Part shown: one piece after another, positions 35,514-57,595 of the stretch
How positions within the stretch are numbered: position 1 is the stretch's first letter
Layout: every line of letters begins with the position of its first letter
Source of the DNA: Choristoneura fumiferana
Lineage: Eukaryota; Arthropoda; Insecta; Lepidoptera; Tortricidae
Assembly: GCF_025370935.1 (NCBI RefSeq)
Contig: NC_133473.1
Coordinates: 1,778,288 to 1,842,287 of the forward strand
Direction: 5' to 3'
DNA: 64,000 bases
Program-made: the position numbers and the translations under genes
The notes under the pieces: generated by a model
What the model was told of the DNA's origin: nothing
Databases searched by the model: none
What the model saw: the letters and a program-made list of their open reading frames with translations, nothing else

Positions 35514-38500
35514 GATAATAATAATAGCTTATTTTCAGATGATTATCCATAAAATTGTTAGTGTATGACCTTAAAATATTTTAGTAATAAATAAATGTGT
35601 CTGCTAATAATTCTTATCTCCATAAATGATTTAATTTTATAAGTTGCTTGGCCTACTTGGTTCTTAGTTGTTAATTATTGCATGAAATTAAATTGCAACT
35701 TTTATATTCACATGCTGGTGATGCCGGCGAGAGTGCTGAACATTCTACTCATTTTTATGTGTACCAACCGAACATCTCTGTAACCGCTGTTCAAGTGAAT
35801 AAATATTATTTCTATTTCTATTTCTATTTCTATTTCTTTTTGTGTTAGTGTCCAGGCCTCACAGCCATACATAAGGACAGGTCTTATGACAGTTTTATAG
35901 ATCCTTAACTTTGTATTCCTGCTGAGAAGCCTGGACACCAACACCTTGTGGAGGGCTGCACTGCAGCGCAGGGTGTTTTGGATGCGGATGTATATCTCCT
36001 CCTCTCTGGTGTTAGTGAAAATAACTTTATTCAATTTAGGCTATAACAAGCACTTATGAATGTCAAAAAAAAATCTACCACCGGTTCGGAAAAACCTCTG
36101 CTGAGAAGAATCCGGCAAGAAACTCATATTCATTGATCCACATAGCAAACAGCAACGGGGTGGAAACGGGCTTAGTTAAGTGTGTTTTTTATTGTAAAAA
36201 AAAAACTTGCTCTGATTGTTTATGGATGCGTGCTGATGGATAGCTGGGAGTGGTGTAGCTATGTGCAGAGCAGCTTGACTTGATCTCTGATATCTTCCTC
36301 ATAGAGCTACCTCGTACGGCTACATAGCTTAGCATACTAATGATGAAAGGGAAATATAGTTTCGTAGTGCAGCCTACACATTCTCGCAGCATACCTGCAT
36401 AGCACATTTCAGGTGGAAAGGCATTCTTATGCCTTGGCAGCCATAGCTAGTATTTCTAACCTCAAAAACCTGATAGTCCATCTTGATCGGGCGAGGCATG
36501 AACTCGTCCGGCAGTATGGTTTGTCTGCGCGCGCACAGCACCCGCAGACAGTGCATGTGGTGCTGCTGCGAGAGGCTGGAGACACGCGGGTACGGCGGCG
36601 ACGGACGCAGGCCCGGCACGTAGATGCGATGGCAGCCTGCCTCCTGAAACACACTCACTTTTTATTAGATAAATCTGAACGATGATTGACCCCTATCTAA
36701 TTTATTCAAGCAGGCGTTCCATTGCGGAGGTCCATATCAATGAACATCTAACATCTGGTAGCATGGTGTATGGTTGTCTTACTCTGAATATGAGTTGTGG
36801 TTGAGTTCGAAACGCGTTAGTGTAGTGTGGTGGTGGTGATAGATGGGTTTGTGTTATTTGTGTGAGTTCTTACATTGTTGCATAAACTTAGCTATCATAA
36901 GGTTGCAGGTGAGCAAAGAAATTTTTTAAGTTCATTGACCCCTATCTCACCTGGTGAAAAGTGCAGATGAGGCCAAAGCATCTCACTGGTTCAGTAAAAG
37001 CCACTCTAGCCTACTCCTTCATTTGAAAAATATATAGCGACCACCCGCTTACTTAAACTTACATGTTGATAATACAAACATGATATAATCATACACAACA
37101 ACAGTAAGAGTATTTTAAAGTTACTGCAACCCCAATCCACAGGAGCATCTACAACTAACCAGAGGGGTTGTGATCCACAGATTGATTAAGACTGATTTAA
37201 ATAGATCGATAGATAGATAATTTATTTGATATGCAAGCACACAAAATCTAATAACTAGGGCATAAAATGCATGCTTGGTGCAGCGGTTGAAACAAATAAT
37301 TAGACTTACATTATTCCTCCTATGGAATATTGTATCCCAGTCTAGCCCTGGCTTCCTGGGTTCATCCTCCGAGTCGCTGGACACCAAAGGGTTGAAGAAT
37401 TTATTTTGCAATATTTTCTCCGTGACACAGCTGTCAAGCTCTTGCTCTGTCAAGAAGTTAATGGTATCAGGCGTTGATGTGCACCTGAAATTATAATCAT
37501 TTAAAGTAACTTTCGCCCGCTGCTTCGCCCGCATGGAATATGGTTATTGTGCACCATTCTCTCAGGAATTGTGCATTTTGCCGAAATAAAAAGTAGCCTA
37601 TGTCACTTTTTGGCTTATAAACTATCACTATGCTAAAAATCACGTCAATCCGTCACTCCGTTTCGACGTGAAAGACAGACAAACATACAAACACACACTT
37701 TTGCATTTATAATATTAGTATGAATTATCAGGCAGGTATAGGTATTGGCGGGCTATTTTCCGCAACTCGACGTCTAAGTGCGCCTATTTTGCATGATAAT
37801 TATCAGGCAGGCAGTTGAATGTAACTGATAGGTGCCTGTATCTAGTTGATACAAATTAATATACCATGCCCAAATGTGCCAACGAGCCTTGTGTATCCAA
37901 CAAACAGAAGCAGAAATAGTGTAAACACGGTAAAGAGACATTGTATTTCATTGCATTTCTGTGCCTTATGCTATTGGTGTTTGATTTTAATATTTAGATT
38001 AGATTTTTAGAAAAATATGGCTCTGTCCATTGGAGGACAATTTTTGCCAGTGTCTAGTAGGTTTTGCCGTTGTACGGTAAAAAAATTCTAGAAAACGAAA
38101 TTGAGAGTAATAGTCCTGAAAGATTTATCGAATACCGATTTTAATATTTAACTGGGTACCTAGTTTTAGGACAAACTTTTTAACAGATTATTTTTATTTC
38201 CTATATGAAACAACAGATCTCTCTATTGTTATCCCCGCTATACAATATTCAATTAATATACACTGTAACCTGTACTGTATGTTTATGTATTCTGGTTTAA
38301 TTTAGTATTGTATACCTAGCAGGGACACCAACATAAATCTAAAAAATAAATCAATATAATACTGCAGATTCACTACTATTAACCTTTTTTTTCTATTAAC
38401 CTCTCTTTTTGCCAGTAGGATCTTTCGTAACATAGCATAGCATAACCTTTGTACTTAAGTTTTAATAAATAGGTACAATTACTCAACAAGTAACTAATAA

Positions 38501-38734
38501 AAAGATGCAGAAATAACTACCCGTCAATAAAGAATTTCTTAGTTCTATGAATAAAATGCAGAATTAGATGAACTGTTTGTTGTTTTATATATTTATCTGC
38601 AATACTTTATAAGAGTAAAGCTTTAGATACCATAAATTGTTTTGAAAACACCAAAACAATCAGTTGTAAGTAAATGTAAACCACAAAATGATAACTTTGT
38701 CTACTTACCAGTCGTATTGTCGTATGTGCTCCAT
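16765..38734 (-). CDS. Ice2: Little elongation complex subunit 2 (ICE2/NARG2), complete, 14 exons
   Basis: ICE2 is a subunit of the nuclear little elongation complex, which supports RNA polymerase II transcription of small nuclear RNA genes. Coding exons, in transcript order: 38709-38734 (ATG), 37310-37484, 36395-36643, 32898-33143, 31255-31378, 26637-26804, 24841-24955, 23035-23177, 21569-21742, 20440-20549, 20002-20137, 19159-19325, 17335-17495, 16765-16891 (TAA). All junctions are GT-AG and phase-compatible, giving 2,121 nt and 706 residues. Landmarks shared with human ICE2, in order: PYPRVSSLSQ (human PYPRFSRFSQ), NLFIDFDDD (NLYLDFDDD), an RIDAQSGDV region (HIDAFTSK), LLPYH followed by LPCAF (LLPYH, IPCTF). 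The conserved C-terminal NARG2_C region spans the last five exons. The human protein is longer (about 980 residues). The last exon could instead use a donor after ATAAAG, so the final few residues are less certain. Confidence 0.93.
16975..17045 (+). repeat. SINE family A 3' end in ICE2 intron 13
   Basis: GCCCAAGCCCTCTTATTCTG followed by GAGGCCTGTGCCCAGCAGTG matches the 3' end of the SINE at 10101-10411; the tail is diverged. Confidence 0.7.
17046..17292 (-). repeat. Poly(A)-type SINE-like repeat (family E)
   Basis: On the minus strand it starts near GGTGGTAGGACCTTGTGCAA and runs through AGCAGCAGTGCTTGCACTG and TGCAATACCCCTGGTGTTGC to ATCTCTTACCATCAGGAGAC. Copies at 43876-44152 and 52843-55792 (interrupted) have an A-rich 3' tail. 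It is about 260 bp without coding capacity and may be a retroposon copied by a LINE. Confidence 0.65.
17540..17860 (-). repeat. RTE-type LINE 3' region fragment
   Basis: The segment contains CATCATCATCATCAGCCGGA, GTCCACCTGGTGGGAGGCCT and GTTCGTGGTCGCCACTCGAG, words I recognise from the 3' end of an abundant lepidopteran RTE-like LINE, here inverted. It is bounded to the right by another SINE family A 3' end (17885-17998). Confidence 0.5.
17885..17998 (+). repeat. SINE family A 3' end
   Basis: Contains ACTGGGCTCGCGTGGGAACT, GGCCTGTGCCCAGCAGTAGG and a GGCTGGGATGATGATGATGA tail, as in the full-length copy at 10101. Confidence 0.75.
18085..18657. repeat. TIR element F, copy 1 of 3
   Basis: The ends are AATCCAATTTATAAAAGTGA and its near-complement TCACTATT-type TTTATAAATTGGATTG. 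The inside contains GAAATAATTAATCTGTTCAG, TCCACCATCTCTACGCTAGT and GATTTTGACGAAGATTTTTC. Copies in inverse order of these words are at 21780-22312 and 32096-32822. No transposase is present, so it is non-autonomous. It sits in ICE2 intron 12. Confidence 0.7.
18718..19144. repeat. TIR element G, complete copy beside ICE2 exon 12
   Basis: The 427-bp element starts AATGAGGGCTATCG and ends CGATAGCCCTCATT. Its interior (CGCTAGTGTAGCGTGAGGTC, GTTTTGAGACAGTTTTGTCT) recurs in the split copy at 52740-56093. The right end stops 14 bases inside the ICE2 intron next to the exon 12 donor (exon ends at 19159). There is no coding content. Confidence 0.8.
20568..21244. repeat. MITE H, 677 bp, beside ICE2 exon 10
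   Basis: The ends are CAGCCTTATTCATAAAAA and TTTTTATGAATAAGGCTG, flanked by TAA on both sides (20565-20567 and 21245-21247). This suggests a PIF/Harbinger-type 3-bp duplication. Subterminal arms such as AGACGGTTGTCAAGAAGTATGA and ACAGACGTTTATGAATCATG also partly mirror each other. It begins 18 bases before the exon 10 acceptor of ICE2 in the transcript sense. Confidence 0.8.
21780..22312. repeat. TIR element F, copy 2 of 3
   Basis: Ends AATCCAATTTATATAAAGTG and CACTTTCCATAAATTGGATTG; interior words match the copy at 18085 in inverse order. It follows ICE2 exon 9 at 21742 by less than 40 bases. Confidence 0.7.
22655..23006. repeat. GC-rich TIR element I
   Basis: AAAGGTCACAGCTCATAAGA and GGCACCCGACCAGCGCCGCC at the left are mirrored at the right by GGCGGTGCTGGTCGGGTGCC and ATGAGCTGTGACCTT. 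The interior repeats GTCCACTCG/CGAGTGGAC words, including the arms CCACTCGTTGTCGAC and TTGACAACGAGTGG. It lies in ICE2 intron 8, 29 bases beyond the exon 8 end. Confidence 0.75.
23186..23596 (-). repeat. Non-autonomous element B, copy 3 of 3, beside ICE2 exon 8
   Basis: This is the minus-strand copy of the element at 11158 and 14183. Its TGTGACACAAATAAC end is only 9 bases from the first base of ICE2 exon 8 (23177), so the region where the branch point and pyrimidine tract should lie is transposon sequence. The internal TAGAATCC array has about three units. Confidence 0.75.
23730..24212. repeat. Two RTE-like LINE tails in tandem
   Basis: A diverged tail (TTGCCCGCGACGCCGTCTGC, GATAAAAAGTAGCATATCTC) at 23730-23905 is followed by a closer relative of the 6645 repeat at 23997-24212 (TCGCGCGCTGTTCCCTCGGG, GGATAAAAAGTAGCCTATGT, TTATATTATTAGTATATG). 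Both are 3'-end fragments in ICE2 intron 7. Confidence 0.65.
24246..24735. repeat. Fold-back element, copy 2 of 2 (first at 9443-9900)
   Basis: AATGTTTTCATCACACTTGC at the left is mirrored by CGCAAATGTGATGAAAACATT ending at about 24604. A second hairpin (GAATTACGAAC ... GTTCGTAATTC) fills 24605-24735. The GC-rich interior at 24430-24535 reads on the minus strand ADYALGSASLRAALPQPDHA and on to LLQALQHAMQYYIH. It differs from the GC-rich interior of the first copy, though both share GCGGCGC...GCTGCCAAGAGC. No acceptor/donor pair fits ICE2, so it is not counted as an ICE2 exon. Confidence 0.6.
25025..25200. repeat. LINE-tail-like fragment
   Basis: TTTGTGAGAATGTTTGTTAT, then CACGCTAAAACGGCTGGACG and GGATTTGGATGAAATTTGAT, form a sequence class common at lepidopteran RTE 3' ends. 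The following 25200-26440 bp of ICE2 intron shows nothing I can name, except a (TATGAC)n run at about 26230. Confidence 0.4.
26452..26563 (-). other. Partial duplicate of ICE2 exon 6 (3' half plus donor)
   Basis: The segment repeats the last 36 codons or so of exon 6 (26637-26804), including the same splice donor (CCTACACCAG then GTAAGAC). Over the codons I could align, eight differences are silent and one changes the protein (TGC Cys to AGC Ser). The frame is open. The first half of the exon is missing and no convincing acceptor with a pyrimidine tract is seen upstream. It could be an alternative exon, a partial duplication kept by gene conversion, or a decaying copy. Confidence 0.75.
28320..28830. 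repeat. Two (GCAAGCAT)n minisatellite tracts
   Basis: Runs built from GCAAGCAAGCATGCAAGCAA lie at about 28320-28460 and 28640-28820, separated by unrelated sequence. Both tracts begin with the same CATACTCCCAAATGTGCAAG-like lead-in, so the whole unit was probably duplicated. The open frames across them are a consequence of the repeat. Confidence 0.75.
29023..29480 (+). pseudogene. Penelope-like retroelement 3' remnant
   Basis: An open segment at 29023-29241 contains ERHFYSRMVREAVEIKKHKN and NRDDGHKLSSSWNPVI, which I associate with the C-terminal region of arthropod Penelope-like element polyproteins. It is followed by GCAATGTTGCCGAAACGTCG and AGCGTGATAAGTCCCG, words that also occur in the tail-like palindrome at 32225-32375. 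The reverse transcriptase itself is absent. The call is by recognition and needs a search. Confidence 0.45.
30100..30720. repeat. Repeat family K fragment (GCAAGTGCGAGACGGACTCG)
   Basis: AACCGGGCAAGTGCGAGACG and GACTCGCGCACCGAGGGTTC at 30105-30150 head a diverged sequence. Its later part (TATATTGGTCATTGATATTT, then ATACCTCCACCCGTTCTCGA) parallels 42440-42720 in the family K element at 40344-43462. It lies in ICE2 intron 5. Confidence 0.5.
31490..31925 (+). pseudogene. LINE fragment: C-terminal tail of a reverse transcriptase ORF
   Basis: The frame from 31546 to 31908 reads DRLSAFEMWCWRRMEGISWT, then RRGNMLGHLIWHDSYIKTIL and EGRRGRGRPRRSFIDQAKEK. This is the post-RT tail of an insect non-LTR retrotransposon. 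The sequence before 31490 is unrelated intron, so the element is 5'-truncated. It is in ICE2 intron 4, sense opposite to the gene. Confidence 0.75.
32096..32822. repeat. TIR element F, copy 3 of 3, with internal insertion
   Basis: Ends CCAATCCAATTTATTAAAAG and TTTTCATAAATTGAATCGAA. Relative to the copies at 18085 and 21780 it is interrupted at about 32215-32385 by a palindrome (GGGACTTATCACGCTATTTT and AAAATAGCGTGATAAGTCCC) that shares words with the Penelope-like remnant at 29400-29480. Confidence 0.7.
33185..33610 (+). repeat. Tandem pair of the AAATCGGT repeat
   Basis: Two units begin with AAAAACCCCCTCCC-type leads, contain ATCTCAAAAACGGCTGAACC and CCGATTT(T/C)GATAAAACAT, and end ACAGACAGACAGACACACAT and CCCCTTTTTTTGGGGTTAAA. 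The second unit matches the fragment at 1-115. They resemble lepidopteran non-LTR 3' ends and start 40 bases beyond ICE2 exon 4. Confidence 0.6.
33899..34270 (-). pseudogene. LINE fragment: RTE-like C-terminal tail
   Basis: On the minus strand the frame reads MGEDRAAKRAYVGRPAGRRP, then VGRPRYRWEDSVQRI, characteristic of the C-terminal tail of lepidopteran RTE-like ORFs. Upstream codons are broken by stops. The piece is joined directly to the oppositely oriented Jockey-like LINE that begins near 34280. Confidence 0.7.
34280..35418 (+). pseudogene. Jockey-like LINE reverse transcriptase, 5'-truncated and frameshifted
   Basis: Consecutive frames encode SFDMSKAFDFVSHERLL (palm), RSYLSNRTQCVQVDN, GSVLGPLLFLLYINDLPSV, the catalytic FADD at about 34588-34600, then LKFLGIILDKNFSWKPQI and a C-terminal domain with ILRYGLLLWGNS and YPKRLVLPKT to a stop near 35415. 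At least three frame changes (about 34395, 34705, 35165) break it, so it cannot encode active protein. A more decayed copy of the same family is at 40715-41530. It sits in ICE2 intron 3. Confidence 0.85.
35462..35530. repeat. (TAA)n/(TGATAA)n microsatellite
   Basis: A run of AATAATAATAATAATGATAA type sequence follows the LINE and may be derived from its 3' tail. Confidence 0.8.
35800..36034 (-). pseudogene. LINE fragment: RT C-terminal region with (GAAATA)n
   Basis: The minus-strand frame reads REEEIYIRIQNTLRCSAALH, then LVSRLLSRNTKLRIYKTVIR and PVLMYGCEAWTLTQKE, typical of lepidopteran RTE/Craft-like ORFs downstream of the RT domain. It then runs into a (GAAATA)n microsatellite at about 35808-35838. 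A Jockey-like 3' tail in reverse (36010-36130) adjoins it. Confidence 0.7.
37507..37724 (+). repeat. RTE-like LINE 3' end fragment
   Basis: TTTCGCCCGCTGCTTCGCCC, AATAAAAAGTAGCCTATGTC, CGACGTGAAAGACAGACAAA and the tail TTTATAATATTAGTATGAAT match the repeats at 6645 and 23997. It lies about 20 bases beyond the ICE2 exon 2 acceptor. Confidence 0.7.
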
Positions 38735-38829
38735 TGTTCAATTAAAAGTATTAATTCCTTAGAGGATATAACGAATTGCACGTGTTTTATTTTAAAATTC
38801 TAATTTGTCAATCAAAACACTGTTTTCTC

Positions 38830-39425
38830 ACGCCGGGATTTCACTCACGGTCACGGTGTGTTTCTATGGGGACCAGTAATGCTCGACCCTATAACTGCTC
38901 AGCCATCACTGTACGACCTGATAATACGAACTCATTTTGGATTATAATTATCAAAGTCGTACAATATTAGGTCGTGCATTATAGGGTGTCCAAATTTTTG
39001 CTCGGCCTGTTAATGCTCGACCTGTTATTGTACGTCGTTATAATCGAATCCAATCGAATCGAATGACCATAGATTTGTGTTATTTGTGTTAGGTCCAATT
39101 GTGACCACAATGCGCGAGCCGAGCGAGCGTAGCGAGCGTGCCGCGGCACGGCCGGCGAAGCGCCAGGACCAAATTATTTATTTCTACTAAATTATTAATA
39201 TTCGGGTACACGAAAAACATGATCAATCGTGCGAATGCGTTCTGTCTAAAGTGTGCTCCGATTATTAGGTCGTACAAAATCAGGGTTGTCCAATAGCACC
39301 TTGAAAACAATTATCGTAACAGGGTGATAAAGCTCGACCCGTGTTCCAAGTGACATGTGATTTGAATATCAGGTCGTACAAAAAATCGGTCGAGCATTTC
39401 CAGGCGTCGTACATACTACACCCGT
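38830..39425. repeat. Repeat with alternating GTCGTACA and GCTCGACC words
   Basis: GCTCGACC (or GGTCGAGC) appears about five times and GTACGACCT/AGGTCGTAC about five times between 38880 and 39410, on both strands, with AT-rich spacers. In the middle is a GC-rich island (39108-39170, GCGAGCCGAGCGAGCGTAGC ... GGCCGGCGAAGCGCC). An inverted relative of the island lies at 41795-41875. The whole lies between ICE2 and the THAP-like gene, where their promoters would be expected. Confidence 0.5.
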
Positions 39426-39990
39426 TTCTATCACGCTATGGTCTCTTCTCAATAGTATGCAGGTTCCTCAATTTGCATAGAAGCTAGCGAAATCTAGCGC
39501 TCCTTGTTAAAATAACTTACCTATAAATTCTGCTTTCTTGCCATAACCAAAATATAAGTGAAAGTACATCAATATGTTTTTATATCATATTAAACATTCA
39601 TTCTTAATAATTAAACATTTTATTCAAAGATTCATTAAACTTTCTCAAGCAATTTGTAAAGAACAGAGAACATTTTACTAGTAACATTGCTTACCTAATC
39701 GTACCTACTTTACCGTATCTGTCGATTCCGCCATTGCTTTTCCCTTCGGTAAAAATACAAAATGTCGGTCGGCAGTTTTAAAGAAAACTTGTTGTTACAG
39801 TTTTTCCAACCTTTCGTTGCCTTTATTTGAGTGAATTGTTAATTAATTAAAGTGTTTTAGTGCTTCCTCCATTAATTCGTTGAGGTGAGCCGACTTGAGC
39901 CTTCGGCTCCTTCGATTTTTTGTCGAGACGAGATAGAATTTGATTTAATTATTTCACTACTAACGTATTTGTTAAAATATGTATTCTCGT

Positions 39991-54642
<14,652 letters not shown>

Positions 54643-56210
54643 ATTCTTTAACATACGGAAGTCTTTCTTGGTCAAGTAACGGTCTAAATCCATATATTCA
54701 GCCATTTACATCACCAACGTTGTCACTTAAATAAAAAGTAAAAACTTTTAGTATATTTGTTTTTATAAAGTCAAGTGATCAGGTTAGGATAAAATCAGGT
54801 AAAGGTTAAACAGTTCATGTTTTATGTAGGTAAAGCAAGGAACCCTAAATTAATTCAACATGGCCGTACCATTGGTATTCAGAATGCTAATATTAGAGTA
54901 AATTATCTTACAATAGTCTAATAGTGCGCTGGAAAAGTGCAACTATAACAATGGCATCATTTTCACTACAATTATAGAAATAAAAAAATATACGAGATAG
55001 AAAATACTATTTTAATTGATTATTTGAGTGGGCGCATGAAATTTGAAGCGTAAAACAGGGTCTACTTTACAGTAAATAATATGTTCCAACGTAAATACTT
55101 ACCGCGCAACATAAAGAACCACCAATGATAACAAACACGTTATTAATATTACTACTATTATTATACATGCATTCAATTTGTCACTACAATATTTTATTCT
55201 GCCACGCTGCAGTTCACTCACCGAGCATAATGCACGCGGAATGTTTCAAAATTTCGTATGGTCGTACATAAAATCAAAATAAGCTTGTTTAGGCTCACAA
55301 GATTCTAACGTTGGACCAATATAAGCCTATGCAGGCTTACAAAATACTTACGTAAAAGCGATATTAGCCTAAGGCAGCTTAAATTAGTTTTGTAAAGATT
55401 ATTGTAAATGCGAACAGTATTCAATAAGACTGATATTAGGACGATGTTAAAATAAATACGCTTATAATTTGTGCCCAAATCCAGGCTTATACGATGATAT
55501 AAAACCAATATTAGAGTGAAAATTTATAGTCTTGAGATGGTTGTAAGAGGGATTTTGCTGGTTGGGTTACCACCGCCCATAAACATCTGCAACACCAGGG
55601 GTATTGCAGATGCGTTGCAACCTAGAAGCAGGATGGGATACCTCAAGTGCCAGTAATTTTCACCGGTTGTCTTACTCTCCACGCCGAAACACAACAGTGC
55701 AAGCACTATTGGCTTCACGGCAGATTAGTGAGCAAGATGGTGGTAGCAATCCGGGCGGACCTTGCACAAGGTCCTACCACCTGAAAAGAAGAAGGTTTAT
55801 TTATAATTAGAATAATTTTTTGGGGATATTTTGCATTACCTGAATTAATTATGGCAATTATGCGTTACAAGGCAATGAATGTCTGTGTTTTGAGACAGTT
55901 TTGTCTCTCGGAAACTTTTGTCCTCCTTTTTTTTCCGAACAAAACGGGACTACGCAACACTGGTTGCTCGATTTATTTTTATGGTACGGTTTTAAGGTGT
56001 ATTAAATATGATTTAAATCTAAACTTTGTTTTTATGCCCGTAATAACAGACTGAAAGCCACACTTAGAAAGACCAAAAACGATAGCCCTCATTGGGTACA
56101 GAAATCTAGTTCAGATGACGATGCAAGTACGGTTAGCAAAATGGCATGTATTAAAAATGAAATTTTTGACCTCAACTTTTTAAAAAAAATATAATTATTT
56201 CTTTTGACAG

Positions 56211-56483
56211 GACTGTCAACAAGCCTACAATTTCCGGATGCGTCGAGTAGAGCTCTGGGACCACCAGATGTGCGCAGGTGGCGAGGCTGGCAAGGACACC
56301 TGCAAGGGTGACTCCGGAGGACCTTTGATGCACTACCACCAGATGAATAACACCAAGTCCCATTTCGAGGTGATAGGCATACTCAGCTTTGGTGTTCGGC
56401 CGTGCGGCACGGGGAACGTTCCCGGCGTATACACCAAAGTGTTCGAGTACTTATCCTGGATTCATAGCAATATTCAGCCTTAA
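56211..56483 (+). CDS. Trypsin-like serine protease, terminal exon (5'-partial)
   Basis: The exon follows a TTTTGACAG acceptor and encodes 90 residues to a TAA at 56481. It contains the C-terminal third of a chymotrypsin-fold (S1) protease. MCAGGEAGKDTCKGDSGGPL carries the catalytic serine and, six residues before it, the Asp that lines a trypsin-type S1 pocket. FGVRPCGTGNVPGVYTKV and the closing YLSWI helix complete the fold. The sequence style (DCQQAY before the motif) is that of insect clip-domain proteases, which act extracellularly in immune and melanisation cascades; the clip domain is not visible, so that is inference. The His and Asp exons were not found upstream and may lie in the assembly gap or outside. 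AATAAA at about 56895 may serve for polyadenylation. Confidence 0.9.
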   Translation, partial: DCQQAYNFRMRRVELWDHQMCAGGEAGKDTCKGDSGGPLMHYHQMNNTKSHFEVIGILSFGVRPCGTGNVPGVYTKVFEYLSWIHSNIQP

Positions 56484-56925
56484 AATAGAATTTCTATAAG
56501 TAATTAGGCTTGAAGATACACTTATAAGTAAGTTAGTTACTGAGTGGAGACCCTTTTTCGGTGACAATTGGTGTCATCACCATACAATTTGTTGTAATTT
56601 TGCTTGTATAATAATATATTATTGTTTTTTGTGTTTGGTGGTGGTACTGTTGGGACCGTTAATAATCATTTTTCTTTCTTTCTTTCTTTTCTTTTAGTTA
56701 TAAGCTTAGATGAATGATTGGTCTCGCACGCTCGCTCGACTAGATACCGCGCTACCTAAAAACAAAAGGTTTCGTGAATGCCAAACTCAATATTGTAGTG
56801 TGCGTAAGAACGGTGTAAGACAATTTGCAAGGATGCTACGTGTGCGTGACGAATTGTGTTGCCAGCTGCTCCACTGTTACCTGAATTATGGGAAAATAAA
56901 TTATTCTGTGTTCTATTAAGTTCTG
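56484..56925. other. Putative 3' UTR and flank of the protease exon
   Basis: Contains a (TTTC)n run at about 56668-56692 and an AATAAA at about 56895. An open frame at 56710-56919 has no family resemblance and is not called. Confidence 0.4.
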
Positions 56926-56929
56926 GTTA

Positions 56930-57595
56930 CAAAATGTATCTTGGGAAATACTTAGAATTAAGAAGTAATTAAGAGTGAATGTATTAATATGTTTGTGTAT
57001 AGTTAGGAGTAGGTTTCTTCTTTAAAAATATGGTAGGTATGATGTAGGTATATCAATGATCAGGCCTCACTTTTAATTAAAAAATATATATATTTAAGGA
57101 CATTCAATATTTACAAATTATTACTAAAAAATTCATGGACTGAGTCACCAACTAAGAAGTTTTGCGTAGTAAAGATAACACGTTGCAACCTATAGTTAAA
57201 CCTAATACAGGTTAATTTAAGACTAAAATAAAAAAAAAATGTTTACAAAATATACATACTTAGTGCATACATACATACTTACATACATACGCTTGAAAAA
57301 CATAACCCTCTTCGGGCAGTCGGGTAAAAGTTAACATTTCAGGAAAATGGGTAGAAATACGAAAAAAACATTTTTTTTCCTTTCCCGTTGTTGAGGCGTC
57401 AATCTCGATGCAAGGGTGCGTGTTGAAGATCAGGAGATGATTAAAACTTGACTCAAACTTTACAGTATATAATATGAAAAAAAAACTACATAAAAAGTAC
57501 ATAGTGTGATAGGTGCGACGTCGTAAAGCCGAGTGAGGCGCTCGGTGTTTGTCGCAAGCCCGAGCGCTTTGCTTGCAGTTTATACGGCGTTAACA
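56930..57595 (-). repeat. 3' LTR of the BEL/Pao element (upstream boundary well placed, far boundary unresolved)
   Basis: In the minus sense the coding region runs into AAGGGGGGAGCA, a polypurine tract, directly followed by TGTTAACGCCG at 57595, the expected TG start of an LTR. The Gag-Pol stop codon (57590-57592) lies inside the LTR. The far end (CA plus target duplication) cannot be fixed because the 5' LTR is not in the window; the left coordinate given is a guess. Confidence 0.5.

Noticed and set aside
37863..37920. Small ORF MPKCANEPCVSNKQKQK as a zinc-binding microprotein or THAP start
   Set aside because: Seventeen codons with no partner exon, no conservation evidence and location in an ICE2 intron on the opposite strand.
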